A DNA stretch of 64,000 nucleotides, taken from assembly GCF_000090795.2 (NCBI RefSeq), contig NW_003546264.1, positions 202,191 through 266,190 on the forward strand. Direction: 5' to 3'. The first letter of the stretch is position 1, and each line of letters opens with the position of its first letter. The stretch comes from Amphimedon queenslandica. Taxonomy: Eukaryota; Porifera; Demospongiae; Haplosclerida; Niphatidae. The notes under the pieces are model-generated. The model ran no database searches. It worked only from the letters and a program-made list of their open reading frames with translations, and was not told where the DNA came from. Both the position numbers and the translations under genes were made by a program. Shown here one piece after another: positions 46,501 to 58,283 of the stretch.

Positions 46501-49361
46501 AAAAGTGTCTCCAACTTCAGCCAGTGTGAGATACCCTTGCAGTGGTACGTTGATACCAGGCTAATGGAGAACATACCAGTAGTGGTATATGAGGATTATC
46601 AAGTGTATCATTCTTACTGGATACATCAGTATGTTGTTCTTCCCGTAGATACACGAGTTGAAAGAGCTTTGATACAGGGACTGGACGTGTTCCCACATTT
46701 CGGAGGAATCACCAGAATTATCAGCCCAACCCACTGCCACGCCTTCTCCTTCACCAACCCCGGATGAAAACACTCTAACAATAATAATTAATAATTAATT
46801 AATTAATTAATTGTGTGGGCATTACCTGCTATGGCGTGATACCAGTTCGGTGGGTCCGGGGTTGAGTATTGAAGAATCAATGGACTTCATTTTAGAAAAC
46901 GAAAGAGAACATGGTCCCTCTAAAATATACAAATGAACATCTTTACATTCATACATCACGTATAATTAGATTTTATGAATTTTTTAAGTTGCTCCAAAAT
47001 CAGACAAAAGTCCCTGTACTATAGTACATGGTCTTGGGCCAAATTTTGCCAAAAATGGAAAGTAGAGAATTCTCCATTTTTATTACATTTTCTGATACAT
47101 ATACATGTTCTTATGTTGCGTAGAAAGTTTGAGCTCATTCCAATCAAAATTAGATTTTTTATGAATTTTTAAAGTTGCTCCAAAATCGGGCCAAAGTCCC
47201 TGTACTATAGTACATGGTCTCGGGCCAACTTTCACCAAAAATGAAAAGTAGAAAATTCTCCACTTTTATAAATTTTTCTGATGCATATACATGTTCTTAT
47301 GTGATTCTGTTTACAAATTCTTAAAGAGTCGAAAAAATCATAAAATACCACAGCAAGCAAGACAATCAAAGAAAATAATCATATTTAAATAAAATAAACT
47401 GAATTAAATAGACACACTGTCACTGTAGCACGTACGCACAATGAATGAATAGATAGATAGATACATGTACATGTAATACAGAAATATCTTACCCATTAGG
47501 AAAGCAAATAGCTCAGAATAGACGGAATGTACCATGACTGACTTCTTACTGTAGTACAGTCTATTGATGGATGAAGGGGAACAGCTTATAATGACAATAA
47601 ATGGAAAAGGACATTAAAATCAATGTACCATGCAGCTGGTAGCTGGAATGGAGGAAGTTTTGATGAATTTAGTGTTTTGATAGTCATTTGCAGGGCCCCA
47701 TTAAATTAAAATGCAACAATTTGCCAAAATTTACCCTCCAAAGTTACCAGCTGTACAATACATGTTAATCATATGATGGATTACTCTGGGCTCTTAAGAA
47801 GCTGGTCAATGATAGCCTTCATTGTCCTTTCAACTAGCGAGACTCTTATCCACAGGATCCTCCTCTCTGAGGAGAGGTCACCATGGATACCAGCATACTC
47901 AGGCTTAACCCTAAAACAATAAAAAACAATAATAATATTAAACAAATAATAACAAGAAATTAAAGGTGTTATTTATAATAATAATAAAATCAAATCTCTT
48001 ATTCTAACCTCTTCCCGGTGTTTGGTAGGTAGCACATTTGATAAATGCTTCTAGCAACTGGAAACACTTTACTCAGCTCTTGAAGGACACGCCCAGAAGT
48101 TGTGAGAGGCTGACGAGAAGAAGTGACATAACGTCTTCGAACACCAAAACTGAGCACATCATCAACAGACACTGAGGGGGGAGGGGAGATAAAACAGTAC
48201 TGATACTAATTATTATTGACACTGTTGGATCTAGAGGGAGTTTAGGAGACTTTTGGTCGACCATATTTGGTCTTCTCCTAAAAATTCTCCCAGTTCAAGT
48301 CTCCCAAACTTTATCTCTAGATCTAACAATGGCAGTTGCTTAACTTACAGCAAAAGCTAATGAAGTTGGGATGGGACCAATGGATCTTCTTACTAGCAGC
48401 TGTAGTCTCCAGGAGCTTCTTAGCCTATTGAAGAATAGTCACATGACATTGTGTTTATTATTATTTACCATTATGTAGTCTTAGATGCCTTACATGTAGT
48501 TCAGGTAACAATTAGTAAGTACAGTAAGTGGATATGTAAATATACTAAACATGACAGTGAGTGAGTGTGTGTGTGTGTGAGTGAGTGATGTGTATGGTTT
48601 CAATTGGAGGATGTTATATGAACCAGCCAAAGTTAAAATAAACAGTCGAATATTTCTGTGTATATTTGTACCTTGCCTAACACTGGTCCCCCCAAAGGTT
48701 TCTGTTTCCTCTGATATCTCTCTTCCTTTCTCCCTCTCCCCCCCTCTCTCTCTCTCCCTCCCCCTCTCCCTCTCTCTCTCCCTCCCCCTCTCTCTCTCCC
48801 TTTCTCCTCTCCTAGCTCTTCTCCCTACCTCCTCTTTCTCTCCCTCTTTCAAAGGTTTCTCTCTCACTCTCTTATCTCTCAGTTCATGAATAGTAAAGAC
48901 AGAGTGACCGATGAAGGTCAGTGTGTGCAAATATAAGCTACAAGGTGGAGGTGGTGTAGTAAATACAGGTTAAGATAACAGGGAAGCAATATGGCTGCAG
49001 TGCTAATAACGCTGACTAAAAAGATTATAAAATTATATTTCTATGTAATAAAGCGAATAATTCAATTGTAGTACATTTTCTTGTTGTTTTTGCACCAAAT
49101 AAAAAAACAATTACAATTTAAAGTTTTTACAAGTACACGTACATACATCTGTATAAGTATAATGATGAATATGTGAATTTACTAAGAGATTTATAATACA
49201 CAAACTTTCATTACAAAACAGTCCCTTTTATACAGTATACTAATGAATATACTTGCAGAAACCTTATTCTAATTATTGCCCCTCACCTCATGTTTACACG
49301 TCTGGAGTAAAGTCTCACATGAAACAATGTAATTGTTCCCTCGTCTTTTAAAAGTATCCAT
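43547..49361 (-). CDS. SGSM1: SGSM-type RUN-TBC small-GTPase regulator
   Basis: Small-G-protein signalling modulator, predicted RAP/RAB-linked GTPase-activating protein. Exons: 49287-49361, 48349-48424, 48009-48171, 47785-47910, 47493-47548, 46826-46919, 46618-46774, 46460-46560, 46208-46400, 46025-46105, 45827-45965, 45618-45768, 45511-45575, 45274-45461, 45146-45214, 44524-45089, 44419-44469, 44279-44361, 44096-44205, 43954-44050, 43793-43904, 43689-43744, 43547-43632. RUN domain: [35 protein letters not shown]. Middle: [74 protein letters not shown] (catalytic Arg finger), [20 protein letters not shown] (Gln finger), [24 protein letters not shown]. Vertebrates have two paralogues; this looks like the single ancestor of SGSM1/2, so the symbol is approximate. 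Confidence 0.92.
46970..47310 (+). repeat. 186-bp repeat (family A), about two copies, in SGSM intron
   Basis: ACTATAGT at 47018 and 47204, exactly 186 bp apart, with the core CATGTTCTTATGTTGCGTAG and AAAGTTTGAGCTCATTCC. Confidence 0.93.
48221..48333. mobile_element. MITE-like element with about 30-bp terminal inverted repeats, SGSM intron
   Basis: The left end (TGTTGGATCTAGAG at 48223, then GAGTTTAGGAGACTT) and the right end (AAGTCTCCCAAACT, then CTCTAGATCTAACA at 48315-48328) are imperfect reverse complements. No clear target-site duplication is visible. It carries no coding sequence. A relative lies at 35736. Confidence 0.7.
48720..48845. repeat. CT/GA-rich simple repeat in SGSM intron 1
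   Basis: CTCTCTCTCCCTCCCCCTC-type sequence; it creates Arg/Glu and Leu/Ser false ORFs on the two strands. Confidence 0.9.
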
Positions 49362-49929
49362 GAGGAGAGGTACTGTTGCTCTGGTAACAGAAAGGAACAT
49401 TAATGGTCATAATTGACTTCATTAAAACCAAAGACAAAACATATTAGAGGTAAGAGGTAGGTACTGTAGAATGAGAATTGATTATTAAAAATACATGTAC
49501 ATGTGCATGAAACTAGATATGCATGTAGATTTACTTAAGTATTAGTTAATGGACTGTACAGTTAGTACTGTAAAGGTATAATAATAATAATAATAATAAA
49601 TCTACTACTAATAATAACAACAACAACAACAACAATAAACTTGAAGCAGTATATATTATTCGAGGTATTGTTACAGTACAAGTTACAGAAGACCTTATTA
49701 ACTCACTTCTCCTTCTTTCCTTCTCTCTCAGTGTCTCCCTGCCTCTTGATGTCTTCAGGAACTAGCAAATTCTCTCTCTAACTTTCCAAAGAAGAACTTC
49801 ATCCGCTAATATCATAAACGTGAAGTGGGTGTGGCTAAGACTATTGATTAGTAGGTGTGGTTTGCATTGTTATAGGCTTAGGCGTGGTTTGCTTTGGGTG
49901 GGGCTAGCTGCTAAGTAATTACCCAAAAA
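49362..49929. other. Intergenic region between divergent SGSM and carboxypeptidase genes
   Basis: 568 bp with AAT (about 49579-49598) and CAA (about 49617-49635) runs and no coding signal seen. It probably holds both promoters; no distinct motif was recognised. Confidence 0.5.
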
Positions 49930-51687
49930 ATGAAAACATCATCGAAGAGAAGATCTCTTTTGTCTTCCACAGCAATGACTGGCTCTCTCTTTCTCTCTCT
50001 CCTTCTCCTCTTGTCCTCTCTCTCTCCAGTAGCTCCTACTCCAGTCAGATCCAGTCTCTCAATATCATTTGAACATCATGATAACGATGAGCTAGAACAG
50101 TTCCTTAAAGACGCGCACAGCTCGTACCCCTCCCTCACTCGCCTCTATAACATTGGATACAGCGAGAAAGGAGTAGCTCTCTACGTCCTAGAAATAACAG
50201 ATAATCCCGGGGTTCACGAACCAGGAGAGCCTGAGTTCAAATACATTGGGAACATGCATGGGAATGAAGTAACAGGCCGAGAAACCCTCCTCTACCTAAT
50301 CCAGTATCTGTTAAATAATTACGGGCTTGACGATGAAATTACAAGTCTTATTAATGAGACTCGTATTCATATCCTACCCACTCTTAATCCTGATGGGTAC
50401 TCTAAGGCTCGTGAAGGTACCTACAGTGGTGTTAAAGGTCGTTATAATGCGAATGGGGTCGACATCAATCGGAATTTCCCTGATCGTTTCCATGACAATC
50501 AAATCGACCGTACCTCAGAGACGAAGGCCATCATGCGCTGGTTGGAGGAGTACCCGTTTGTTCTCTCGGCTAATTTCCACAATGGTGCCCTGGTTGCTAA
50601 CTATCCTTATGACAACAGTAGGAGTGGTTCCTCTGTCAGCACTCCCTCGCCTGATAATGATATCTTCAGACAGATTAGTCTAGCTTATTCAAAAGCTCAT
50701 TCAACCATGTATCTAGGCGAGCCCTGCCCTGGAGATAATTATGGTTTTACTGATGGTATTACTAATGGGGCAGCCTGGTACAGTGTTAAAGGAGGGATGC
50801 AAGATTATAATTACGTGACTTCAAATTGTTTTGAGATAACGATAGAGCAAGGTTGTTATAAGTATCCTTATGCGTCGGCTCTCTCTGGTATTTGGGATGA
50901 TAATAAAAGCGCAATGTTGTCCTTTATGAAACAGGTCCATGTAGGGGTGAAGGGTTTCGTGACTGATACCGACTGTAACCCAATAGCTAATGCTAGTATA
51001 GCAGTGAGTGGGCGGGATCATAATATAACGACCGCCTGTGATGGAGATTACTGGAGATTACTAGTTCCAGGAAATTATAAGTTAACAGTGACAGCAGATG
51101 GATATGTACCAGTCACTAAAGAAGTGACTGTATTTAGTAATAGTCCAGCAACTGTTATTAATTTCACGTTGTCATCGTTGGAAGCCACACCCACTCAGAC
51201 CAGCAGTTCCTATTATTTTGAGTTGATTTCGTCCTCAGAAACATTAACATCATCTCAAATGTCATCAATTCAAGCCACGCCCAGTCTAAAGGATACGCCT
51301 ACTCACTTAACGAGCTCACCCTCCCCATCGTCCACCAAAAGGAACACGTGTACATACATACCACACGCCACTAACTGTGGCACCTGGGAAAATACTCTAC
51401 CCTATGGATCAAGCAGACATCTTATTGCTTCAATCATAGCTACAGTCGTTGCTGTTATACTAGCTGTTGTCATAGTAATGGTTGTCATAGCGATGGGAGT
51501 ATCTGCCTACAAGAGGAAGTGTCGCTGTAAAGGATTCATTCAAGTTCCTGTTGATGACAATGGGATGGAGAAGGGGGCGGAGTCTGTTGGACTACATAAA
51601 GTGGTTAGACTCGGGACTGATTCCGGTAATGAGTCGTCAGAAATGGAACACGAGGACACACAATTATTTGCAATTAATAAAGCTTAA
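49930..51687 (+). CDS. Membrane-anchored metallocarboxypeptidase, CPD/CPM-like (M14B)
   Basis: Single-exon gene, 585 aa. Zinc carboxypeptidase that trims basic C-terminal residues of secreted peptides. Signal peptide (GSLFLSLLLLLSSLSPVAPT) after a basic start; catalytic domain with YIGNMHGNEVTGRETLLYLI (zinc His and Glu), NPDGYSKAREG, GVDINRNFPDRF (substrate Arg), SANFHNGALVANYPYD (third zinc His), GMQDYNYVTSNCFEITIEQG (catalytic Glu) and CYKYP; a transthyretin-like domain (VHVGVKGFVTDTDCNPIANA, PGNYKLTVTADGYVPVTKEV); a Ser/Thr-rich stalk; a single membrane helix (SIIATVVAVILAVVIVMVVI); and a short tail beginning KRKCRCKGF. CPD has several catalytic domains and CPM a GPI anchor; this has one domain and a helix, so neither name fits exactly. 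Confidence 0.93.
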   Translation: MKTSSKRRSLLSSTAMTGSLFLSLLLLLSSLSPVAPTPVRSSLSISFEHHDNDELEQFLKDAHSSYPSLTRLYNIGYSEKGVALYVLEITDNPGVHEPGEPEFKYIGNMHGNEVTGRETLLYLIQYLLNNYGLDDEITSLINETRIHILPTLNPDGYSKAREGTYSGVKGRYNANGVDINRNFPDRFHDNQIDRTSETKAIMRWLEEYPFVLSANFHNGALVANYPYDNSRSGSSVSTPSPDNDIFRQISLAYSKAHSTMYLGEPCPGDNYGFTDGITNGAAWYSVKGGMQDYNYVTSNCFEITIEQGCYKYPYASALSGIWDDNKSAMLSFMKQVHVGVKGFVTDTDCNPIANASIAVSGRDHNITTACDGDYWRLLVPGNYKLTVTADGYVPVTKEVTVFSNSPATVINFTLSSLEATPTQTSSSYYFELISSSETLTSSQMSSIQATPSLKDTPTHLTSSPSPSSTKRNTCTYIPHATNCGTWENTLPYGSSRHLIASIIATVVAVILAVVIVMVVIAMGVSAYKRKCRCKGFIQVPVDDNGMEKGAESVGLHKVVRLGTDSGNESSEMEHEDTQLFAINKA

Positions 51688-51819
51688 GTAATTATTTTAA
51701 TTAATACTTTCCTGATTATTATTATTTTTATAGCTAAAATTAATTATAGAAGCAAATTTTATTGCTTTTGTTGGATGGGGCTCAGTGGGCGTGGTACTAT
51801 TTTTCCTCTCCCAAACAAA

Positions 51820-53756
51820 ATGGCAGCCCTGAAACCAGCAAAAGCAGTCCCCAGCCCCACTGTGAAAGGTTAATAAGTTATAATTTATGATAAATATTGT
51901 TTGACTGATAGTTTGTGCTATTATATAGACTATGAACCTGCTGAGAGAAGTGGTCATTCTACAGTAATAGTAGGAGACTGTCTTTATATGTGGGGTGGGA
52001 GGAGAGATGACCATCCTAAAGAACACAATATTGAGATGGAGAAAAGAGATTCATCATTTGTGGAGGTACTTCACCTTCTGACTGGTAGGTGGGAGCAGAA
52101 ACCTACCACTGGTGATCCTCCACTGGGTAGCATTAACTATGCAGCTGTTGCTATTGGGAATGAGATATTCTATTATGGAGGACTTTGTAGTCATCGTCGC
52201 TATGATGATAATGTTCTGTACAGTTTAAATGTTGATACTCTCAAATGGAGGAAAGTTGTACCTACTAATCCTGAGGATGGTCCTAAGAAGAAGGATGATT
52301 GTGGTATGATTGCTGTAAAGATTGAGGGAGAAGATTACCTTGTAATAATTGAATCAGAACCTATTAATATTCATTATTTTAGAATTGCTACAAGTAAATT
52401 AATAGTTTTAATTAATTGATTTAATTAATTAATTACTGTAGGTCAGTGGATCTCACCTGAAGTTACTGGAGATGTTATTACTGGAATTGAATACTTTAAT
52501 TTGATGTCAGTAGATGATACCAGTGCTATTTTACTTCAAAATGATGATAATGATATATCAAATAATTCTGTTTATCGTCTTACCTTTACTAAAGGATCAG
52601 TGGTATGTATAATAATTATCATAATTAATTAATTAATTAATAGGTACAATATTTATTAGTAAAATTATTAATTAATAGTCTCATTGTTCATTTAGGTTTG
52701 TGCAACGATATCTAATGGTAGTAAAAAAGGTGGTACTTATTCTATGTTTTTGCCTCCTCGTCGTAGTGTATTACTGAATAGTCCTTCAGGACTAAAACTA
52801 TTGACTATTGGTGGCAGACAATGTGAGACATTTGATATTAACAAAACTAATTGGAAGGAGGTAGAACACATTATGATAATATGTACATACTTACATTATA
52901 CATGTGTATATGTCATATAACATGTACTCATAGTCACATACATACATGTACTACATCATTATCATTATTATTATTACTAGAAACAATGTAGAACATTCAA
53001 GGGCTCAGCCTCATAGATTATTAGCTGAAAAAAGCAGAATCTCAAACTTATGTTGCTGCTAGAAAACTCCTGACTTGTTTTTTACTTTAAGCCTTGCTAC
53101 ACTGACTTTAAAATAGCTATAAGATATAAAAAGGCTGGCCAGTTTAGTGCAGTCAGTGACAAAGGTGACATTTGTTTGACTTTCACAGTTATCTCAACAA
53201 AAAGGAGTTTCATAGTTACTTAATTGCACCTGTAACCTTTTCAAGCAGTTGGAGAAGTCTTTGGACGGTTTTTTTGCCTTATCTTGTTGCTAGGAAGTAG
53301 GAAAATCATGAGGAAAATCTTGACTTCTGATTCCTGTGTGGTGATCGCCATTTTATTTTCATTCGGCCACTCCCACTTTCAAATGAAATACCTTAAGCCT
53401 ACTATTTTTAGCGTTTACTATATTAGCGAGAGCTTTAAATCGCTAAATTAAATAGACGCCAAAATAATTATTATTCATTATAATGGTTATTATTTATAGT
53501 TAATTTGGTTAAAAACACTAAAATTAGTAACGCTAAACATGACTTTTGCTGATTTTGCTAAAATTAGTAGACACAAATAATAGTAGGCTTAAGGTATTGA
53601 AATTTAGAATCTTTTGCACTGCAAGGCATGTGCGGATATATAGAGGAGATACGGAATACGTACGTGTACAGACATACAAACAAACTCTACTCATCTTAGT
53701 GGGCTTTGCCCAATTATTATTATTACTAGGGTGAATGTAAACATTGAAGGGGCGAG

Positions 53757-53803
<47 letters not shown>

Positions 53804-53949
53804 GGTTGGTGTTCCTGAATCAGTCAAAAATAGAAAGTATCAGTCTCTATCAGTTTGGAATGAAGATACAACCAATACTTGGATAATAGAGTTTGGAGGA
53901 GAAGGGAAGTTGAAATCACTCAGTGATCATACAACATTCCTTAATATCA
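51820..53949 (+). CDS. Kelch-repeat protein (3' end in assembly gap)
   Basis: Exons 51820-51868, 51929-52393, 52442-52602, 52696-52860, 53805-53949; more must lie in or beyond the N run. After a short Ala/Pro/Lys start come kelch blades: RSGHSTVIVGDCLYMWGGRR, GRWEQKPTTGDPPLGSINYA, AVAIGNEIFYYGGLCSHRRY, DTLKWRKVVPTNPEDGPKKK, then GLKLLTIGGRQCETFDI and NTWIIEFGGEGK. The gene would form a beta-propeller for protein binding; the partner is unknown. Intron 4 (52861-53804) carries a MITE and other repeat-like DNA. What follows the propeller cannot be seen. Confidence 0.85.
53391..53594. mobile_element. 204-bp MITE with 16-bp terminal inverted repeats and TA target duplication
   Basis: Starts CCTTAAGCCTACTATT and ends AATAGTAGGCTTAAGG, perfect inverted ends, flanked by TA on both sides (53389-53390, 53595-53596). 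A TA duplication suggests mobilisation by a Tc1/mariner-type transposase. The interior is A/T-rich with further GCG/CGC inverted bits and no coding sequence. Confidence 0.85.
53600..53803. repeat. Repeat-like tail plus ATT microsatellite in the kelch intron
   Basis: ACAGACATACAAACAAACTC and CTTAGTGGGCTTTGCCCAAT resemble a dispersed invertebrate repeat end I recall but cannot name. An (ATT)n run (53757-53803) follows, ending at the acceptor of exon 5. Confidence 0.4.
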
Positions 53950-54127
53950 GTGAGTATAATAATAATTACTGTACAGCAATATTTGAATTACTTATACTGT
54001 TAATTTAATATACATGTACTCATATACATGTACATGTAACACACACACACACACTTGTAAACTGTATATAATATTAATGATTTATTTTTCTTATTATATA
54101 AAGGATACACGTAGGAGTGATATTTCT

Positions 54128-55026
54128 NNNNNNNNNNNNNNNNNNNNNNNNNNNNNNNNNNNNNNNNNNNNNNNNNNNNNNNNNNNNNNNNNNNNNNNNN
54201 NNNNNNNNNNNNNNNNNNNNNNNNNNNNNNNNNNNNNNNNNNNNNNNNNNNNNNNNNNNNNNNNNNNNNNNNNNNNNNNNNNNNNNNNNNNNNNNNNNNN
54301 NNNNNNNNNNNNNNNNNNNNNNNNNNNNNNNNNNNNNNNNNNNNNNNNNNNNNNNNNNNNNNNNNNNNNNNNNNNNNNNNNNNNNNNNNNNNNNNNNNNN
54401 NNNNNNNNNNNNNNNNNNNNNNNNNNNNNNNNNNNNNNNNNNNNNNNNNNNNNNNNNNNNNNNNNNNNNNNNNNNNNNNNNNNNNNNNNNNNNNNNNNNN
54501 NNNNNNNNNNNNNNNNNNNNNNNNNNNNNNNNNNNNNNNNNNNNNNNNNNNNNNNNNNNNNNNNNNNNNNNNNNNNNNNNNNNNNNNNNNNNNNNNNNNN
54601 NNNNNNNNNNNNNNNNNNNNNNNNNNNNNNNNNNNNNNNNNNNNNNNNNNNNNNNNNNNNNNNNNNNNNNNNNNNNNNNNNNNNNNNNNNNNNNNNNNNN
54701 NNNNNNNNNNNNNNNNNNNNNNNNNNNNNNNNNNNNNNNNNNNNNNNNNNNNNNNNNNNNNNNNNNNNNNNNNNNNNNNNNNNNNNNNNNNNNNNNNNNN
54801 NNNNNNNNNNNNNNNNNNNNNNNNNNNNNNNNNNNNNNNNNNNNNNNNNNNNNNNNNNNNNNNNNNNNNNNNNNNNNNNNNNNNNNNNNNNNNNNNNNNN
54901 NNNNNNNNNNNNNNNNNNNNNNNNNNNNNNNNNNNNNNNNNNNNNNNNNNNNNNNNNNNNNNNNNNNNNNNNNNNNNNNNNNNNNNNNNNNNNNNNNNNN
55001 NNNNNNNNNNNNNNNNNNNNNNNNNN
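54128..55026. other. Assembly gap (899 N)
   Basis: Unsequenced. The right border begins inside a family-A repeat, so the gap was probably caused by that array; the 3' end of the kelch gene lies in or past it. Confidence 1.
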
Positions 55027-55960
55027 TGTATATGTATCAGAAAATGTAATAAAAATGGAGAATTCTCTACTTTCCATTTTTGGCCAAATTTGGCTCGAGA
55101 CCATGTACTATAGTACATTACATGAGGGAACTAAGCCCTTAACAAACATCTTTAACAAAATAAACACAACACAGAAATAGTACAGGGACTTTTGTCCGAT
55201 TTTAGAGCCATTTAAAAAATTCGTAAAAAATCCAATTTTGATCGGAATTAGTTCAAACTTTCTACACAACATAAGTACATGTATATGTATCAGAAAATGT
55301 AATAAAAATGGAGAATTCTCTACTTTCCATTTTTGGCCAAATTTGGCTCGAGACCATGTACTATAGTACAGGGACTTTTGTCCGATTTTAGAGCAATTTA
55401 AAAAATTCGTAAAAAATCCAATTTTGATCGGAATTAGTTCAAACTTTCTACACAACATAAGTACATGTATATGCATCAGAAAATGTAATAAAAATGGAGA
55501 ATTCTCTACTTTCCATTTTTGGCCAAATTTGGCTCGAGACCATGTACTATATAGACAGGGACTTTTGTCCAATTTTTGAGCAATTTTAAAAATTCATTAA
55601 AAAATCCAATTTTAATTGGAATTAGCTCAAACTTTTTACACAACATAAGAACATGTATATGTATCAGAAAATGTAATAAAAATCAAGAATTCTCTACTTT
55701 TCATTTTTGGCAAAATTTAGCCTGAGACCATGTACTAAGTATAGCAAGGCTGCAAAAGTAGTGGCAGCCATTTTGAAGTGGGGTGAATTCTACTTAGTAA
55801 CGCTACCGCGTTACTAATATATAGTACAGGGACTTTTGTCCAATTTTGGAGTAACTTTTAAAATTTGTAAAAAATTCAATTTTGATCGTAATCAGCTCAA
55901 ACTTTCTACACAACATAAGAACATGTATATGCATCAGGAAATTTTGCAAAAAACCCAACT
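55027..55960 (-). repeat. 186-bp tandem repeat (family A), about five copies
   Basis: ACTATAG at 55107, 55360 and 55546, then more diverged copies to 55960. The first pair is 253 bp apart owing to a spacer starting GAGGGAACTAAGCCCTTAAC, also found in the NCBP3-intron cluster; the next step is 186 bp. A diverged insertion lies at 55738-55822. Confidence 0.92.
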
Positions 55961-58283
55961 TTAATTAAAATCAACTCAAACTTTATGTACATGTATCTGA
56001 AACATTTCTTTTACACTGCATTTGTTTATTTTATAACTAATTATTGTGTAAGTGTTCATTATTAATTTTTATTATATGACCTTTGTCACTTAAACCGTCT
56101 TTAATTCAAAATGATTGTTTATTGAAGTCCTGCCCATTTTATAATTTAATTACCAGCAATACAATAAGTAATGTTAATATTCTACCATTATGTACATGTA
56201 TGATGGTATCATGGTATCCTTCTTTTAAGACAATCTGCACTAAACCTCAATCACTCTACAGAACATGACCACACTACTTCCAGCTATGCAGTTAAGATAT
56301 TATACATATTAATGTACGTAATCATTTGTACATACTCATTCTAATCTATTGCTATAGTTTGCTACAAGTGTGTGTACGTAACACGTCTTAATTCTTGGAG
56401 TAATTCCTTGTTCATTATAGTTCATTTGGTAAACATTGATTGACTGGATTTCCTTCATATTTCTCTACATGTGATGGTGTCTAGTATAATTGATGGTTTA
56501 TTTTGTTAGTAGCAGCTGTCAGTTCCTTATACTTTGCCTCCAATCCTTACCAGTACACTACAGAGGATGTAGTAATATTTACTATTATAATATAATGATG
56601 ACAGCTTATGGTGAATGTGTAATTTGATACTTTAACTTATAACGTGTGATGAACAGACACTCACTATATGAGGAGTAGAGAGAGGAAGAGAGAAAGGAAG
56701 AGAGAGAGGAAGGGAGAGACCAATGTGGATATACACAGACACATATATATGTACATGTACATGTATTTATATAGTCATCATGTGAATTATTAATAATATA
56801 ATATTTGTTGGTGATATATTGACATTAACAAGTCATGAATGAGCACATGCATCCATGTACATATATGTGTGTGTGTGTGTGTTTTGGAGGTAAGGTTTAC
56901 TAGTAAACACCTGCTGTTTGCTACACGTACATATACCTATACTACATGTACATGTATATTTCTATTAGTCTTTATAATGTCCTTTTATAGTCTGAGAGAG
57001 AGAGAGCTAGCTTTAGAGTGAGGGATGGAATTTTGGGAGTGGTGATTGAATTAATCATTAGAGACACACACAGTTCATTACAATGATTAACTGTTATTAT
57101 ATTCTCAATGGCCCCACACAGTAAGTATATATGAGATCAAAGACTACCAACACTAACAAGATTGGTCCTGTTATTTTCTGTAACTAATACACACAAAGCA
57201 CACATTGTTCATACAGTTTATGCTTCGATAACTTTCATTTTTAACTATTAGGTCTACATCAATACATGAAGCACATGTACATGCACATGTTCCTGTGGTA
57301 TAGTATGATGTAGCAGTTTGTTATTATCACCTGTGTTACTAATAATAGAACACTTTCAATATGACCTCGTGGTAATGTATTGTTGTTACTATTAATAGTT
57401 TCATGTGATGCAATATATGTCATGTGAAAGGTCATATTCCCATGCACATGTGAATCTGTGAGTAAAGGTAGTACCAGGGTTTCCCCCTCTCTCTTTAATC
57501 TTTGTTTTCATAGTACATAATGTCACATGGTCATTTTTAAGGTCTCACACTATATCCATTTAAACTATACCCCATATATGGTAATCCACTTAAACTTCTC
57601 CTTACATGGTATAGTGGAACTATAATTATATCTTAATTCTTAAATACTACATGTTTTATAGTCTATTGTCCCGTTTCTCTCTCCCCCTCTTTTTCTCCTC
57701 TTCTATTGTATAATTGATAAATATTCGACATTTTCTTATAATTAATCCAGCAGCTGTCATCCACTTTGTATACTATACTAATCATTATATTAATGTACAT
57801 GTACATGTAACTGCTAGTGGATGGTACAATATCAAATGCTCCAATACCTCCTCCTCCTCCAGTATGTAGTGATGATGTTCATATTAATGTTGCTGGGTGA
57901 ATGTCTTTGATGTCAATTCCATTTTTTGATGTCATTTTCTGTTTTTAGTTTACACATTGCATTTCTTGGCAAGGGATTGTCATAGTAACGGCAGTCTCCC
58001 TCAGCTAAAGAGAATGAAAAGTGTATGTGTGTGTGTGTGTGTGATCTTTGAAATTAATAATAAGAATATTTATGAGAGGGAAAACAGGATATATTGGTGG
58101 TAAACAAGATATAAAGATAGATAATGTAAATAAGATTTAAAAGAAACAGCTGCTTCATTAACCTCTACACTTATCATTAAATAAATGATCTTTTATATCA
58201 TATTAATATCATCATCAGTTCCTAAGAATAATCCTTAAATCAATGCTGTGAATGATGACTTCATTAGGTTACTATAACTACAG
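55961..58283. other. Sparse A/T-rich DNA with a few possible exons
   Basis: Mostly introns or intergenic DNA with GTACATGTAC-type repeats, a GT run (56867-56882) and GA runs. Three segments look like plus-strand exons of the next gene but could not all be joined in phase: 56507-56568 (AAVSSLYFASNPYQYTTED), 57818-57896 (DGTISNAPIPPPPPVCSDDV) and 57949-57984 (LHIAFLGKGLS). Confidence 0.4.

Noticed and set aside
52980-53390. Unusual, less repetitive stretch in the kelch intron that might be an exon
   Set aside because: All three plus frames have frequent stops and no fitting splice pair; probably repeat remnants next to the MITE.
54000-55180. ORFs of 300-390 codons on both strands
   Set aside because: They are made almost entirely of N from the assembly gap.
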